Positions 8,075-17,411 of a stretch of 64,000 nt of DNA are shown in pieces. How positions within the stretch are numbered: the stretch's first letter is position 1; every line of letters starts with the position of its first letter. The DNA lies in NCBI RefSeq assembly GCF_004353915.1, contig NZ_SMRP01000004.1, positions 378,567 to 442,566 of the forward strand. The letters are read 5' to 3'. Both the position numbers and the translations under genes were made by a program. The notes below the pieces were generated by a model, which saw only the letters and a program-made list of their open reading frames with translations, did no database searches and was not told where the DNA came from. Origin of the DNA: Paraburkholderia silviterrae (lineage in GTDB: Bacteria > Pseudomonadota > Gammaproteobacteria > Burkholderiales > Burkholderiaceae).

Positions 8075-9244
8075 ATGGTTTCCGAAGGCAACGCAATCCG
8101 CTCGTCGTGTGCTGTCGTCGAGGCGGAGCAAGGTGCGCGTGCATCGACATCGCCGGTCAGGCGTGCCGGCAACACCTTTTTCAAGCTGCTCTACCGCTAC
8201 ACGCATTCGCGCGCGTGGCGGCACAACGAGCGCCTCGCGCATGGGGTGGCGCTCGAACGCGACGAAGCGGGGCGGCTCGCCGGCATGTCCATACGCGGGC
8301 ACCGTCTCGCGTGCGTCAACGCCCAGATGCCGCTGGCGCCCGACCTGCACGATGCGGGGCAGGAATGCCACCTCATCGCCACCGGGCCCTCCGTGAACCT
8401 CATCGATTACCGCGCGCTGCAGATGCCGCGCGTGCTCGGCGTGAACGGCGCCATCGCGCTCACCGAGCGGCAGGGTGTGCGCTTCGACTACTACTGCATC
8501 GTCGACACAGGGTTCGTGCGCAGCCGGACCGATCTCGTCGAGCGCGTCGTGCGCGAGCCGCTCACGCTGTTCGCCACGCCGCTCGTGCTCTGGCACATCG
8601 CCGAGCGCATCGGCCTCGAACGGATCCGCTGCCGCGTGTTTCTCGTCGACGACATGCTGTTTCCCGCCGGCCACCGCGCGACGCGCATGGATGAGCTGCG
8701 CGCGACGTATGACGCGCGGGCGCTGGCGCTCTTCGACGCGCCGCAGCCGCTCGGCTTCAGCCTCGACCTCCGGCACGGCGTCTTCGACGGCCGCACGGTC
8801 GCCTATACGGGCCTGCAGGTGCTCGCCTCGCTCGGCTTCAAGCGTCTGTATCTGCATGGCGTCGACCTGGTCGCCGCAAAGAGCACGCCGCGCTTTTACG
8901 AGGAGGCGTCGAACATGCAGCCGAGCTATCTCGACGAAAACTTCTGCGAGTTCATCGAGCCGTCGTTTCGGCACGCATCCGCGCTGTTGGGCCGCCGCGG
9001 CGTGGACGTGCGCAACCTCTCGATGGAAAGCGCGCTCGGCGAAGACATCTTTCCCAAGCTGTGCTGGCAGACGCTCGTGCAAGGCGCCGCGTGCGCGTGC
9101 AAGGCCGCGCGAGCTTGCGCGCCCGATTCTTCGCTCGATTCTTCACTCGATTCTTCACTCGATTCTTCACTCGAAGCCATGCCGGGCTTTGCGGCCGCCT
9201 CAACACTGGCTCCCGCGCGAGCGCCAACGTCCACGCTCGCCTGA
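8075..9244 (+). CDS. Putative cell-surface sugar transferase-like protein (DUF115/WaaZ-like)
   Basis: This 389-residue protein shows H-L-I-A-T-G-P-S-V-N at residues 99-108 and V-L-G-V-N-G-A-I at 120-127. That is the nucleotide-binding-like pattern seen in DUF115 proteins and in some LPS core proteins such as WaaZ. A later Y-L-H-G-V-D-L segment also fits that fold. An AAGG site precedes the ATG at 8075. The stop falls right before a glycosyltransferase gene, so the two probably form an operon for LPS or capsule. The last about 25 residues carry a D-S-S-L repeat and are likely disordered. The specific transfer reaction is not known, and the family call is tentative. Confidence 0.55.
   Translation: MVSEGNAIRSSCAVVEAEQGARASTSPVRRAGNTFFKLLYRYTHSRAWRHNERLAHGVALERDEAGRLAGMSIRGHRLACVNAQMPLAPDLHDAGQECHLIATGPSVNLIDYRALQMPRVLGVNGAIALTERQGVRFDYYCIVDTGFVRSRTDLVERVVREPLTLFATPLVLWHIAERIGLERIRCRVFLVDDMLFPAGHRATRMDELRATYDARALALFDAPQPLGFSLDLRHGVFDGRTVAYTGLQVLASLGFKRLYLHGVDLVAAKSTPRFYEEASNMQPSYLDENFCEFIEPSFRHASALLGRRGVDVRNLSMESALGEDIFPKLCWQTLVQGAACACKAARACAPDSSLDSSLDSSLDSSLEAMPGFAAASTLAPARAPTSTLA
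9125..9172 (+). repeat. Four copies of a 12-bp repeat in the 3' end of the 8075-9244 gene
   Basis: GATTCTTCACTC occurs at 9137, 9149 and 9161, with a one-base variant at 9125. It encodes Asp-Ser-Ser-Leu four times. Confidence 0.95.
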
Positions 9245-9271
9245 GTGCCACGCAAACGTTCCCCTACCATC

Positions 9272-10417
9272 ATGCGCGTCGTCCATATTTCGAACACACC
9301 CGTGGCGGGCAGCCCCGGCAACATCGTCGCGGCGCTGAACCGGCACACCGACATCGAGGCGCGCCACGTGGTGTTCGACGCGTCGGCCTACGGCGCGCGC
9401 ACGTTCGCGGTCGATATCGACTGGCGCACGCAGCGCGACGAGGCGCTAGCCGCCATCGACGCCGCCGATGTCATTCACCTGCACCAGCACTTCTCGTTCG
9501 ACGAGACCTTCGGCGCCGACCTGCCGCGCCGCTTCGGCACGCGCAAGCTCATCCGGCAATACCACTCCGCGCCCGCGCTGTGGGCGAGGCACGATCCCGA
9601 CCTGCTCACGCGCATCATCACCGACCCGGTGCCGCAGCTCGTGATCGCACAGGGGCCGGAGCGCTACTATCCGCTCGCGCGCGTGGTGCCGAACCTCGTG
9701 CCGATCCACGACGCGCGCTACCTGCCCGCACCCGAGGCCGAGGCCGACGACGGCCCGCCCATCGTCGTGTACGCGCCGAGCGGCAGCAGGAGCGCCTGGA
9801 AGACGCGCTGGGAGACCAAGGGCGCGCCGCAGACGCTGGCGTTGCTGCGCCGTCTCGAACGCCGTGGCCTGTGCCGCGTGCAGACGATCGTGAACACGCC
9901 GCACGACGCGTGCTTGCGTCTGAAGCAGCGTGCGGCGCTGGCCGTCGACGAATGCGTGACCGGCAACTACCACCTGAGCGGGCTCGAATCGCTCTCGCAG
10001 GGCAAGCCCACCATCGGGCATCTCGATGCGCGCGTAGAGGCGCAACTGCGCGCCATGACGGGCGCGGTGGAGCTGCCCTGGGTGGACGTGCGGCTCGAGG
10101 AAGCGGAGCCCGTGCTGCGCGGGCTGCTCGCGGACAAGCGTCTGCGCGACGAGATCGGGCTGGCTTCGCGCCGCTGGATGGAGACGCACTACGACGAACG
10201 CACGCTCGTCGCGCATTACCGGCGCGCGTATCTCGACCTGTACGAGGCGCCGGAGACCTTCGGCGTGCCGCGCTTTCGCACACATGCGGAGCAGTGGCGG
10301 GCCGTGGCGCTGCACGATCACGCCTGGCGCGAGCGTCGGCGCGTGGGCATGCTGTGGTGGCAGCATGCCGCCGATGCGCTCAAGCGGTTCGTGAAGGGGA
10401 CGTCGGTCTTGCCTTGA
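9272..10417 (+). CDS. Glycosyltransferase family 1-like (GT-B) protein
   Basis: This protein of about 381 residues begins with M-R-V-V-H-I-S-N-T-P-V-A-G-S-P-G-N, a GT-B acceptor-domain start. It contains I-H-L-H-Q-H-F and a C-terminal S-G-L-E-S-L-S-Q-G-K-P-T-I segment resembling the donor-site E-x-x-A-x-G-x-P-x-I motif. The ATG at 9272 is preferred over the GTG at 9245 because it begins exactly at the first beta strand; its ribosome site is poor, which suggests coupling to the upstream gene. Together with the preceding gene it probably modifies a surface polysaccharide. A bidirectional terminator follows. Confidence 0.72.
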   Translation: MRVVHISNTPVAGSPGNIVAALNRHTDIEARHVVFDASAYGARTFAVDIDWRTQRDEALAAIDAADVIHLHQHFSFDETFGADLPRRFGTRKLIRQYHSAPALWARHDPDLLTRIITDPVPQLVIAQGPERYYPLARVVPNLVPIHDARYLPAPEAEADDGPPIVVYAPSGSRSAWKTRWETKGAPQTLALLRRLERRGLCRVQTIVNTPHDACLRLKQRAALAVDECVTGNYHLSGLESLSQGKPTIGHLDARVEAQLRAMTGAVELPWVDVRLEEAEPVLRGLLADKRLRDEIGLASRRWMETHYDERTLVAHYRRAYLDLYEAPETFGVPRFRTHAEQWRAVALHDHAWRERRRVGMLWWQHAADALKRFVKGTSVLP

Positions 10418-10423
10418 GACGAA

Positions 10424-10453
10424 AAAAGGCCGGGGACATGCCCCGGCCTTTTT
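10424..10453. terminator. Bidirectional intrinsic terminator
   Basis: GGCCGGGG-N5-CCCCGGCC (10428-10448) is flanked by AAAAAA on the left and TTTTT on the right. It can therefore end both the glycosyltransferase transcript and the converging binding-protein transcript. Confidence 0.9.
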
Positions 10454-10486
10454 CGCATGCGGCGCGCAGCGTTCGGCTTGCGCGGA

Positions 10487-12082
10487 CTACTGCACCGAAA
10501 CGTCCCCAAAGTTCTGCCGCCCGAACGGGCTCACCTGATAGCCGCTCACGTTCGCGCGCGTGATGGCCGCGGCCGTCGGGTAGCCGAGCGGAATCCACAG
10601 CGCCTGATCGTGGATGATCTGCTGCGCTGCTTCGTAGTCCTTCGTGCGTTTGGCCCGGTCGGCGGATTCTTTGCCGTCGGCGATCAGCTTGTCGAGCTGC
10701 GGGTCGCAAAAGCGCGCGAAGTTGATGCCCGACTTCACCGCATTGCAGCTAAAGAGCGGCGAGAGGTAATTGTCGGGGTCGCCGTTGTCGCCGGCCCAGC
10801 CCATGAACAGCGTGTCGTGCTGGCCCTGCTTCGCTTCCTTGATGAGCTCGCCCCACTCGATCACCTTGATCTCCGCCTTCACGCCAATCTTCGCGAAATC
10901 GGCCTGCAGCAGCTCCGCGCCCGCGCGCGGATTCGGGTTCAGGACGCTGCCGTTCGGGCGCACCCAGATCGTCGTCGCGAAGCCGTTGGGCACGCCCGCC
11001 TCGGCGAGCAGTTGCTTCGCCTTCGCGATGTCGTGCGGATACGCCTCGATCGATTTGTCGTAGGCCCAGGTGATGGGCGGCCACGGGTTGGTCGCCGGCG
11101 TGGCCGTGTTGTCGAACACCGTCTTCAAATAGGTCGTGCGGTCGAACGCCATGTTTAGCGCCTGGCGCACCTTCGGGTTATCGAGCGGCTTCTTCTGCGT
11201 GTTGAGCGCGACGAAGGCAGTCATGAATGCGGGTGTCTGAACGACCTTGAGCGCCTTGTCCGTCTTCGCGTCGGCCACGTCCAGGGGCTTGGGCGAGAGC
11301 GCGATCTGGCATTCGCCGGCCTTCACCTTTTGCGCGCGCACGGTGGCGTCGGGCGTGATCGCGTAGATGAGGCGGTCCACCTTCGGCTTGGGGCCCCAGT
11401 ACGTGGGGTTGACGTCGTAGCGGATCACGGCGTCTTTCGTGTAGCTCTTGAGCACGAACGGGCCGGTGCCCACGGGCTTCGCGTTCAGGTCGACCTGCTT
11501 GCCGGCCTTGAGCAACTGGTCGGCGTATTCGGACGAGTAGATCGATGCGAAGCCCATCGTGAGGATCGGCAAGAAGGTGGCGTTCGGCTCGTTGAGCTCG
11601 ATCTTCACGGTGTTCGCGTCGACTTTCTCGACCGACTTGATGAGCTTCGCGAGGCCCATCGACTGCGCGTGCGGGAAGCCGCTCGCGCCCGCCACCTTGT
11701 GCCACGGGTTGTCGGGGTCGAGCATGCGGCCGAAGGTGAACACCACGTCGTCGGCGGCGAGTGGCCGCGTGGGCTTGAACCAGTCGGTGGTCTGGAACTG
11801 CACGTTCGGACGCAGATGGAACGTGTAGGTCAGGCCGTCCGCGCTCACGTCCCACGACTGCGCGAGCGCGGGCACGACCTTTTTCTGCGCTTCGTCGTAG
11901 GTGACGAGCGAGTTGAAGATCACGTCGGCGGACGCGTTGGTGGTCACGAGCGAGTTGAACTGCACGACGTCGAAGCCGTCCGGGCTCGATTCCGTGCATA
12001 CCGTGAGCGGTTTCGCGAGCACGGGCATGGCCGCGCAAGCGAGCGCGGCGGCGAGCACGGGAGCGGGCGAGAAGAAGCGCAT
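10487..12082 (-). CDS. Peptide ABC transporter substrate-binding protein (family 5, DppA-like)
   Basis: The 531-residue periplasmic protein has a Sec signal peptide (MRFFSPAPVLAAALACAAMPVLA|KP). Its family-5 body includes L-T-V-C-T-E-S-S-P-D-G-F-D, R-P-L-A-A-D-D-V-V-F-T, G-T-G-P-F and V-R-Q-A-L-N-M-A-F-D-R. Closest in style to dipeptide-binding DppA. The C-terminal 'QVSPFGRQNFGDVS' is as in beta-proteobacterial DppA. GGAG precedes the ATG. No permease or ATPase gene adjoins it, so it is an orphan binding protein here; its partners must be elsewhere. Ligand inferred only from the family. Confidence 0.88.
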   Translation of the reverse strand: MRFFSPAPVLAAALACAAMPVLAKPLTVCTESSPDGFDVVQFNSLVTTNASADVIFNSLVTYDEAQKKVVPALAQSWDVSADGLTYTFHLRPNVQFQTTDWFKPTRPLAADDVVFTFGRMLDPDNPWHKVAGASGFPHAQSMGLAKLIKSVEKVDANTVKIELNEPNATFLPILTMGFASIYSSEYADQLLKAGKQVDLNAKPVGTGPFVLKSYTKDAVIRYDVNPTYWGPKPKVDRLIYAITPDATVRAQKVKAGECQIALSPKPLDVADAKTDKALKVVQTPAFMTAFVALNTQKKPLDNPKVRQALNMAFDRTTYLKTVFDNTATPATNPWPPITWAYDKSIEAYPHDIAKAKQLLAEAGVPNGFATTIWVRPNGSVLNPNPRAGAELLQADFAKIGVKAEIKVIEWGELIKEAKQGQHDTLFMGWAGDNGDPDNYLSPLFSCNAVKSGINFARFCDPQLDKLIADGKESADRAKRTKDYEAAQQIIHDQALWIPLGYPTAAAITRANVSGYQVSPFGRQNFGDVSVQ

Positions 12083-12285
12083 GGGGTCTCCGTTTGGCCT
12101 TATAGCCGGCCAAGCTTATCGAAGGGACATTGCGCAGACAACAACATAATCGGCATACCCATATGAGGGCGCAATCGGGCGCGTCTTGGCGGCGAAGGCA
12201 GGCAAAGGCGTGAGAGGGCAGGCGGGGGCTGCGCGCCGGGGGGTGATCGACGGTGGAGGGTCAACCCTTGGGGATCGGCTGTGGC

Positions 12286-12447
12286 GGATCAACGGCGCGA
12301 ATCAACGGCGCGGATCAATTGCGTGAATCAACGGCGTGAATCAACGGCGTGAATCAACGGCGTGAATCAACGGCGTGAATCAACGGCGCGGATCAACCAC
12401 GTGGACTAACCACGCGGACTAACCACGCGGACTAACTGCGCGAATCA
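12286..12447. repeat. 13-bp minisatellite, about 12.5 units
   Basis: Consensus GAATCAACGGCGT runs in register from 12286. Units at 12325, 12338, 12351 and 12364 are perfect, and variants (GGACTAACCACGC) lie on the right. The last unit overlaps the stop codon of the SDR gene. The period is not a multiple of three and no ORF uses it. This array fills most of the 362-bp gap between the two minus-strand genes; the remainder shows only the upstream region of the binding-protein gene. Confidence 0.95.
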
Positions 12448-13218
12448 ATGCTGGGCGGTGCGCGGCTTGCGCGGGGCGCGCTCGAACGCGCGGTCGTATA
12501 GCCAGCGCGGCAGGGCGCCGAGCAGCGCCGCGACCACGCGCATCGGCCACGGGAATACCGCGAAGGCCGTGCCGCGCGCGATGGCGTCGGCGGATTTTGC
12601 AGCGAAGCGGTTGGCGTCCATCAGGAACGGCATGCGGTACGGGTTCTTCGCCGTCATGGGCGTGCGGATGTAGCCGGGCGCGATCGTCACGACGCTCACC
12701 TTGAACGGCCGCATCTCGACGCGCAGCGACTCCAGATACGCGAACGCCGCCGCCTTCGAGGCGCTGTAGGCGCCCGAGCCCGGCAGCCCGCGCACGCCGG
12801 CCACGCTCGCGATGCCCACGAGCGTGCCGCGCCTCGCCTGCGCCATCGCCTCGGCGAACGGCTCGAACGTGGCGACCATGCCGAAGTAGTTGGTGTCCAT
12901 CACGTCGCGGAACGTGGCGAGCTCGCCGTGGCCGGTGAGCGCGCCACGGCTCACGCCGGCGTTGGCGATCACCACGTCGGGCAGGCCGTGCTCGGCGATG
13001 AAGGCGCGCGCGGCGGCCGCGAGCGCATCGGCGTCGCGCACGTCGGCGCAATAGAGGGAGACGGGGTGCTGCGGGTGGGACTGGCGGAAGGCTTCGAGCG
13101 CGTCGGCGCGGCGCGCGACGAGCCCGAGGATGGCGCCGCGCCGCGCGTACTCGGCGGCGAGTGCGGCACCGATGCCGCTCGACGCGCCGGTGATGAAGAC
13201 CTTCAGAGGCTGTGTCAT
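12445..13218 (-). CDS. SDR family NAD(P)-dependent oxidoreductase
   Basis: This 257-residue classical short-chain dehydrogenase has T-G-A-S-S-G-I-G, N-A-G and the catalytic Y-S-A-S-K. A C-terminal hydrophobic stretch (V-V-A-A-L-L-G-A-L) suggests membrane association. The ATG at 13218 begins right at the Rossmann fold. A GTG at 13236 that overlaps the dsbA stop (GTGA) is the alternative and would imply translational coupling. It is last in the argS-SPOR-dsbA-SDR series, a known beta-proteobacterial order. Substrate unknown. Confidence 0.85.
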   Translation of the reverse strand: MTQPLKVFITGASSGIGAALAAEYARRGAILGLVARRADALEAFRQSHPQHPVSLYCADVRDADALAAAARAFIAEHGLPDVVIANAGVSRGALTGHGELATFRDVMDTNYFGMVATFEPFAEAMAQARRGTLVGIASVAGVRGLPGSGAYSASKAAAFAYLESLRVEMRPFKVSVVTIAPGYIRTPMTAKNPYRMPFLMDANRFAAKSADAIARGTAFAVFPWPMRVVAALLGALPRWLYDRAFERAPRKPRTAQH

Positions 13219-13232
13219 ACCGGCGCGCGAAC

Positions 13233-13871
13233 TCACATCTTTTTGGAGCGGATCTGCGAAATGATGAAGTCCATCACCTGGAGCGTGCCCTGCAGGCTGT
13301 TGGTCGCGGCCGGGCCCGTTTCGTACTTGCCCTGGATGGCGATGGTCGGCACACCTTCGATCTTGTATGCGCTTTCCATGGCCTTGCCGCGCTGGAGCGA
13401 GCTCTGCGTCGAGAACGAGTTGTAGGCTTCCATGTACTTCTTCGGATCGACGCCCTGCGTCGCGAGGAACTTCGCCTGGTCTTCCGGCGTGAGCAGGTAG
13501 TTCTTGTTCACGTGGATCTCATGGAAGATGGCCGGAGTGAGCTTTTGCGTAAGGCCGAGCGCATCGAGCGCGTAGAGCATCTTCGAATGCGGGATGAAGT
13601 CGTCGCGGAACGCCACGGGCACGCGCTTGAACACGACGTCCGGGCCTTGCTTCTTGATCCAGTCTTCGAGGAGCGGGTCGAACTCGTTGCAGTGCGGGCA
13701 GCCATACCACATGAACTCGATGACTTCGATCTTGCCCGCGGGCACGTCGAGCGGCTGTGCGGCCTGGAGGACCGTGTAGTCCTTGCCGGCGACGGGCGCG
13801 GCGGGCGAGGCGTGGGCCGCACCGGCCAGCATCGAGAGCGAGACCAAAAGGGTTCCGAGAAGTCGTTTCAT
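13233..13871 (-). CDS. dsbA: Thiol:disulfide interchange protein DsbA
   Basis: A 212-residue periplasmic oxidase that introduces disulfide bonds into exported proteins. The signal peptide ends at A-H-A, and the active-site C-P-H-C is at Cys58/Cys61 inside M-W-Y-G-C-P-H-C. The cis-Pro loop appears as G-V-P-T-I. Length and features match DsbA fully. It lies downstream of a SPOR-domain gene and overlaps or abuts the SDR gene. Confidence 0.95.
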   Translation of the reverse strand: MKRLLGTLLVSLSMLAGAAHASPAAPVAGKDYTVLQAAQPLDVPAGKIEVIEFMWYGCPHCNEFDPLLEDWIKKQGPDVVFKRVPVAFRDDFIPHSKMLYALDALGLTQKLTPAIFHEIHVNKNYLLTPEDQAKFLATQGVDPKKYMEAYNSFSTQSSLQRGKAMESAYKIEGVPTIAIQGKYETGPAATNSLQGTLQVMDFIISQIRSKKM

Positions 13872-14077
13872 AGCGTGTTATTCCAATGTACGGGGCCGGC
13901 GGCGTCCGGCCTGGCAATGCGTGAGCGCATCGTGTGCGCGCTCGCGCGGGTGTTGCATCCTGGGGTTGCGTCTTCGTGTTGCGTTGTAGACGGACTCGCG
14001 CGGCGGGCCAGGCCTTTGCCCGCGGGCCGCCGCGCGAGGCGGGCAGCATGCGGGACGCAAGGCGAGGCGAACAACGG

Positions 14078-14923
14078 TTACTGCTTTGTGAAACGGATGA
14101 CAGCGGTGTCGATCCCGGCGTCAGACAGACGCTGGCGGGTCGAGTTCATGTCGTCGAATTTCGAAAACGGACCAATGCGCACGCGGAAGTACGTGATGCC
14201 GCCTGCGTCACGCTGCGTCACCTTCGACTCGAACCCCTGGAAGGCGAGACGCGCGCGTTGCTGCTCGGCGTCCGCCGAGGTCTTGTACGCGCCCACCTGC
14301 AGGAAATAGCCGGTGTTGGCATCGGCGGCCGTGGGCGCGCCGGGCTGCGCGGGCTTGACGGTGTTCGCGCTGGGCGCCGGGATGGCGTTGGGGGCCTTCT
14401 GCGGCTGATTGTTGGCGAGCTGCTGCGCGGGGGCGGCAGGCGTCTGCGGCTTCGGCGCGGCGGCCGTTGCGTTGCTGTTGGTCGAGGGCCTCGGCGCGAC
14501 AGCGACGCCATTGTTGGCGCCAGCGTTGTTGTTCGCGTTGTTGGCCGCATTACCCGCACCGTTGTCGGCGGAGCCCGACGGCGGCACTTCGACGATTTGC
14601 GGCTCTTCGAGCATGCCCGAGGACTGCGACTGGTTCGTGGTCTGGCCCGGCGCCGTGTTCGGCGGCGTGCTTTGCGCGGCCTGGGGCGTCACGGGCTGGC
14701 CCGGCGTCTTGCCTTGCAGGACACGGTTCGGATCGTACTGCTCGCTCTGGCTGGCGTCGGCGGGCGGCGCGACCTTCGAGACGAACGGCGTGGGCGAGCG
14801 CGTGATATAGAGCGCCACGACCACCGCGATCGCGAGGCCGACAATCAGGCCCAGCACGACACCGAGAAAGGTACCCCCGGACTGTTTCGACTGCTGCTTT
14901 GTAGTGCGGCGCGGTTTTGCCAT
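14078..14923 (-). CDS. SPOR-domain cell division protein (FtsN-like)
   Basis: About 281 residues: a short basic cytoplasmic start, one transmembrane helix (about residues 19-39, G-V-V-L-G-L-I-V-G-L-A-I-A-V-V-V), a long Pro/Ala/Asn/Gln-rich periplasmic linker, and a C-terminal SPOR domain (Y-F-L-Q-V-G-A-Y ... F-R-V-R-I-G-P-F). SPOR domains bind denuded septal peptidoglycan, which fits FtsN. The ATG at 14923 (M-A-K-P-R-R) follows an AGGTGA site; the longer frame start at 14989 is not needed. Its position between argS and dsbA is conserved in Burkholderiales. Confidence 0.85.
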   Translation of the reverse strand: MAKPRRTTKQQSKQSGGTFLGVVLGLIVGLAIAVVVALYITRSPTPFVSKVAPPADASQSEQYDPNRVLQGKTPGQPVTPQAAQSTPPNTAPGQTTNQSQSSGMLEEPQIVEVPPSGSADNGAGNAANNANNNAGANNGVAVAPRPSTNSNATAAAPKPQTPAAPAQQLANNQPQKAPNAIPAPSANTVKPAQPGAPTAADANTGYFLQVGAYKTSADAEQQRARLAFQGFESKVTQRDAGGITYFRVRIGPFSKFDDMNSTRQRLSDAGIDTAVIRFTKQ

Positions 14924-14959
14924 CGTCTGAATCACCTGCAAACAAGAGAATTCTGGAAC

Positions 14960-14985
14960 GGCGCGTATCCGCATGCGGACGCGCC
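14960..14985 (-). repeat. Stem-loop between argS and the SPOR gene
   Basis: Outer arms GGCGCGT (14960-14966) and ACGCGCC (14979-14985) enclose the palindrome CCGCATGCGG with a two-base bulge. There is no T tract. It could act as a processing or attenuation structure in an argS-SPOR transcript. Confidence 0.4.
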
Positions 14986-14992
14986 CCAAACA

Positions 14993-15100
14993 TGTCGCTT
15001 CGCGTGCTGCTTTGCGTGCTGCCTCGTGCGCGCTTTCGTGCGCAGTTTCGTGTGCCGTTTCGTTCGTTGCTGCGTGCGCTGCCTCGTGTTTTTGCGCACA
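14993..15100. repeat. Degenerate CGTGC/TTTCGT low-complexity run
   Basis: Imperfect units such as GCTGCCTCGTGCGC and TTTCGTGC repeat across this spacer. No gene is credible here. Confidence 0.5.
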
Positions 15101-15151
15101 GTGCGCCGGAGCGCTTGCGCGCCCGGCGCACCGTGCGACACGCGAATCGTG

Positions 15152-16936
15152 TTACATCCGCTCGGGCGCCGAGACGCCAATCACGGCGAGGCCGTTCGCG
15201 AGCACCTGGCGCGTGGCCGCGAGCAGTGCGACGCGTGCGTCGCGCACAGCGGCATCGTCGACGAGAACGCGTTCGGCATTGTAGAACGAGTGAAACTCAG
15301 CCGCGAGTTCGCGCAGATAGAACGCCACGGCGTGCGGCGCGAGCTCCGTGGCGGCATGCGTGAGCATGTCGGGGAACTCGGCGAGTTTCGCGATGAGCGC
15401 GAGCGCGCGCTCGCTATCGAGCGGCGCGAGGTCGACCTTGGGCAGCGCGGCGAGCTTGCCGCCGTGCTTGCCTTGCCAGTCGCCGAGAATCGACGAGATG
15501 CGCGCATGCGCGTACTGCACGTAATACACCGGGTTCTCGTCGTTTTCCTTCAGCGCGAGGTCGATGTCGAACACGAATTCGGTGTCGGCCTTGCGCGAGA
15601 TGAGGAAAAAGCGCACGGCGTCGCGTCCGCGGCGGATGGTCGCTTCGTCGAGCAGGTCGGGCGCGACTTCGCTGCCCGGGTTCGCGCCGCCCGACCATTC
15701 GATCAGGTCGCGCACTGTCACGTAGCTGCCCGCGCGCTTGGAGATCTTCACTTCCTGGCCGTCGCGCATCACGGTGACCATCTTGTGCAGCACGTAGTCG
15801 GGGTAGCCCTTCGGAATGCCCACGCCGAGCGCCTGCAGGCCCGCGCGCACGCGCGCGATGGTGCCGTGGTGGTCCGAGCCCTGGATGTTGATGACCTTGG
15901 TGAAGCCGCGCTCCCACTTGGTCACGTGATAGGCGACGTCGGGCAGGAAGTACGTGTAGGTGCCGTCGGACTTGCGCATCACGCGGTCCTTGTCGTCGCC
16001 GTAGTCGGTGGTCTTGAGCCACAGCGCGCCGTCCTGCTCGTAGGTCTGGCCCGAGGCGATGAGCGCCTCGACGGTCTTCTCGACGCGGCCTTCCGTGTAC
16101 AGCGACGATTCGAGGTAGTAGCGGTCGAACTTCACGCCGAACGCCTGCAGGTCGAGATCCTGCTCGTGGCGCAGGTACGCCACGGCGAAGCGGCGGATCG
16201 CTTCGAGGTCCTCGGGATCCTGCGCGCCCTTCACGGGCTCGCCGTCCTTTGCGGCGACGGTCTCGCCCGCGAGGTAGTCGCGCGCGATGTCGGCGATGTA
16301 TTCGCCGTTATAGGCCGCTTCGGGCCAGCCCGCGTCGCCGGGCTTCAGGCCCCGCACGCGCGCTTGCGTGGAGATCGCGAGGTTGCCGATCTGCACGCCC
16401 GCGTCGTTGTAGTAGAACTCGCGGTGCACGTCGTAGCCCTGCGAGCCGAGCACGTTCGAGATGGCGTCGCCGAGCGCGGCCTGGCGGCCGTGGCCGACGT
16501 GCAGCGGGCCGGTGGGGTTGGCCGAGACGAACTCGACCAGCACGTGCTTGCCGGCTTCGCGCTGCGAGCGGCCGAACGCGGCGCCTTCGGCGAACACGGC
16601 GCCGAGCACGGCACGCTTGGCGTCGGCGGTGAGGCGCAGGTTGATGAAGCCGGGACCGGCCACTTCGGCGTCGGCGATCAGGCCGGCTGCGGCGGGCTGC
16701 GCCTTGAGCGCGTCGACGATCTGCGTCGCGAGCGCGCGCGGATTGGCGCGCAGCGGCTTGGCGAGCTGCATCGCCACGTTGCAGGCGACGTCGCCGTGCG
16801 CGGCGACCTTCGGGCGCTCGAGCGCGATGGCGGGAACGACGAATGCGGCCTCGGCGGCGCCTTCGGTGGCTTTGGCCACCTGGGCAACGGCGTCGGCGAG
16901 CAAGGTCTCCAGGGTGAGTTTCTGTGCGGGCAGCAT
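15152..16936 (-). CDS. argS: Arginyl-tRNA synthetase
   Basis: The 594-residue class I synthetase charges tRNA-Arg. The HIGH-like motif H-V-G-H is at residues 146-149 ([12 protein letters not shown]). The KMSKS-like loop is replaced by K-I-S-K-R-A-G, as normal for ArgRS. The C-terminal DALR domain ends in '[17 protein letters not shown]'. The frame is open about 70 codons upstream, but the ATG at 16936 gives the family length and the usual N-terminal domain start. Confidence 0.97.
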   Translation of the reverse strand: MLPAQKLTLETLLADAVAQVAKATEGAAEAAFVVPAIALERPKVAAHGDVACNVAMQLAKPLRANPRALATQIVDALKAQPAAAGLIADAEVAGPGFINLRLTADAKRAVLGAVFAEGAAFGRSQREAGKHVLVEFVSANPTGPLHVGHGRQAALGDAISNVLGSQGYDVHREFYYNDAGVQIGNLAISTQARVRGLKPGDAGWPEAAYNGEYIADIARDYLAGETVAAKDGEPVKGAQDPEDLEAIRRFAVAYLRHEQDLDLQAFGVKFDRYYLESSLYTEGRVEKTVEALIASGQTYEQDGALWLKTTDYGDDKDRVMRKSDGTYTYFLPDVAYHVTKWERGFTKVINIQGSDHHGTIARVRAGLQALGVGIPKGYPDYVLHKMVTVMRDGQEVKISKRAGSYVTVRDLIEWSGGANPGSEVAPDLLDEATIRRGRDAVRFFLISRKADTEFVFDIDLALKENDENPVYYVQYAHARISSILGDWQGKHGGKLAALPKVDLAPLDSERALALIAKLAEFPDMLTHAATELAPHAVAFYLRELAAEFHSFYNAERVLVDDAAVRDARVALLAATRQVLANGLAVIGVSAPERM

Positions 16937-17174
16937 GCTTGTTGCAGGTCCTGTGCGGGTAATGGGGGCGGGGCTGGCGGCCGGGGCGGCGTGGCCGGCG
17001 TACGCGCCGTCGTGCGGTTGCGCCGTTTTATCGGCGGGGCGAGGCGAGCGCGGTGCCGGGCGCCTCGGCGCGCAAGGCGGCAAAGGCCGGCGGCGACGTT
17101 TCGGCATCGCGCCTGGCGCCGCTTTTGGCGCCGCTTTTTGCACGCCCGGCAAGCCGCCGCGCCCTGCGGGTAAT

Positions 17175-17204
17175 TCCGTCCAGACGGATTTTAGCAGGTG
17201 CTAA
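17175..17204. promoter_or_regulatory. Two adjacent 14-bp dyads between argS and DUF1840
   Basis: TCCGTC-CA-GACGGA (17175-17188) and TTAGCA-GG-TGCTAA (17191-17204) are perfect palindromes two bases apart in the divergent spacer. They look like operator sites; the regulator is unknown. Confidence 0.45.
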
Positions 17205-17411
17205 TATGTGCAATGAGAAGCCCGACCAGGGCGCACGCCAAGGTGTGCCGCCGGTGCCGCCGGTGCGAGATCGCTGACGGCCTTGCCGGGTTGAGCTTTT
17301 CCAGCCGCGCTTTCCCGCTGGCGCGTGTCATGGTTGCAGCATGATCTGCAACGGCGCGCAGTGGGTTCGAGAGTTGAAAGCGGACCTCAAAAAACAGAAA
17401 GGGAAACAGAC

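Noticed and set aside
12286..12447. Possible CRISPR array
   Set aside because: Units are 13 bp, contiguous and without spacers; no cas gene is near.
13934..17173. 1079-codon plus-strand ORF over the SPOR gene and argS
   Set aside because: Shadow of two well-supported minus-strand genes; low-complexity Arg/Ala/His composition.
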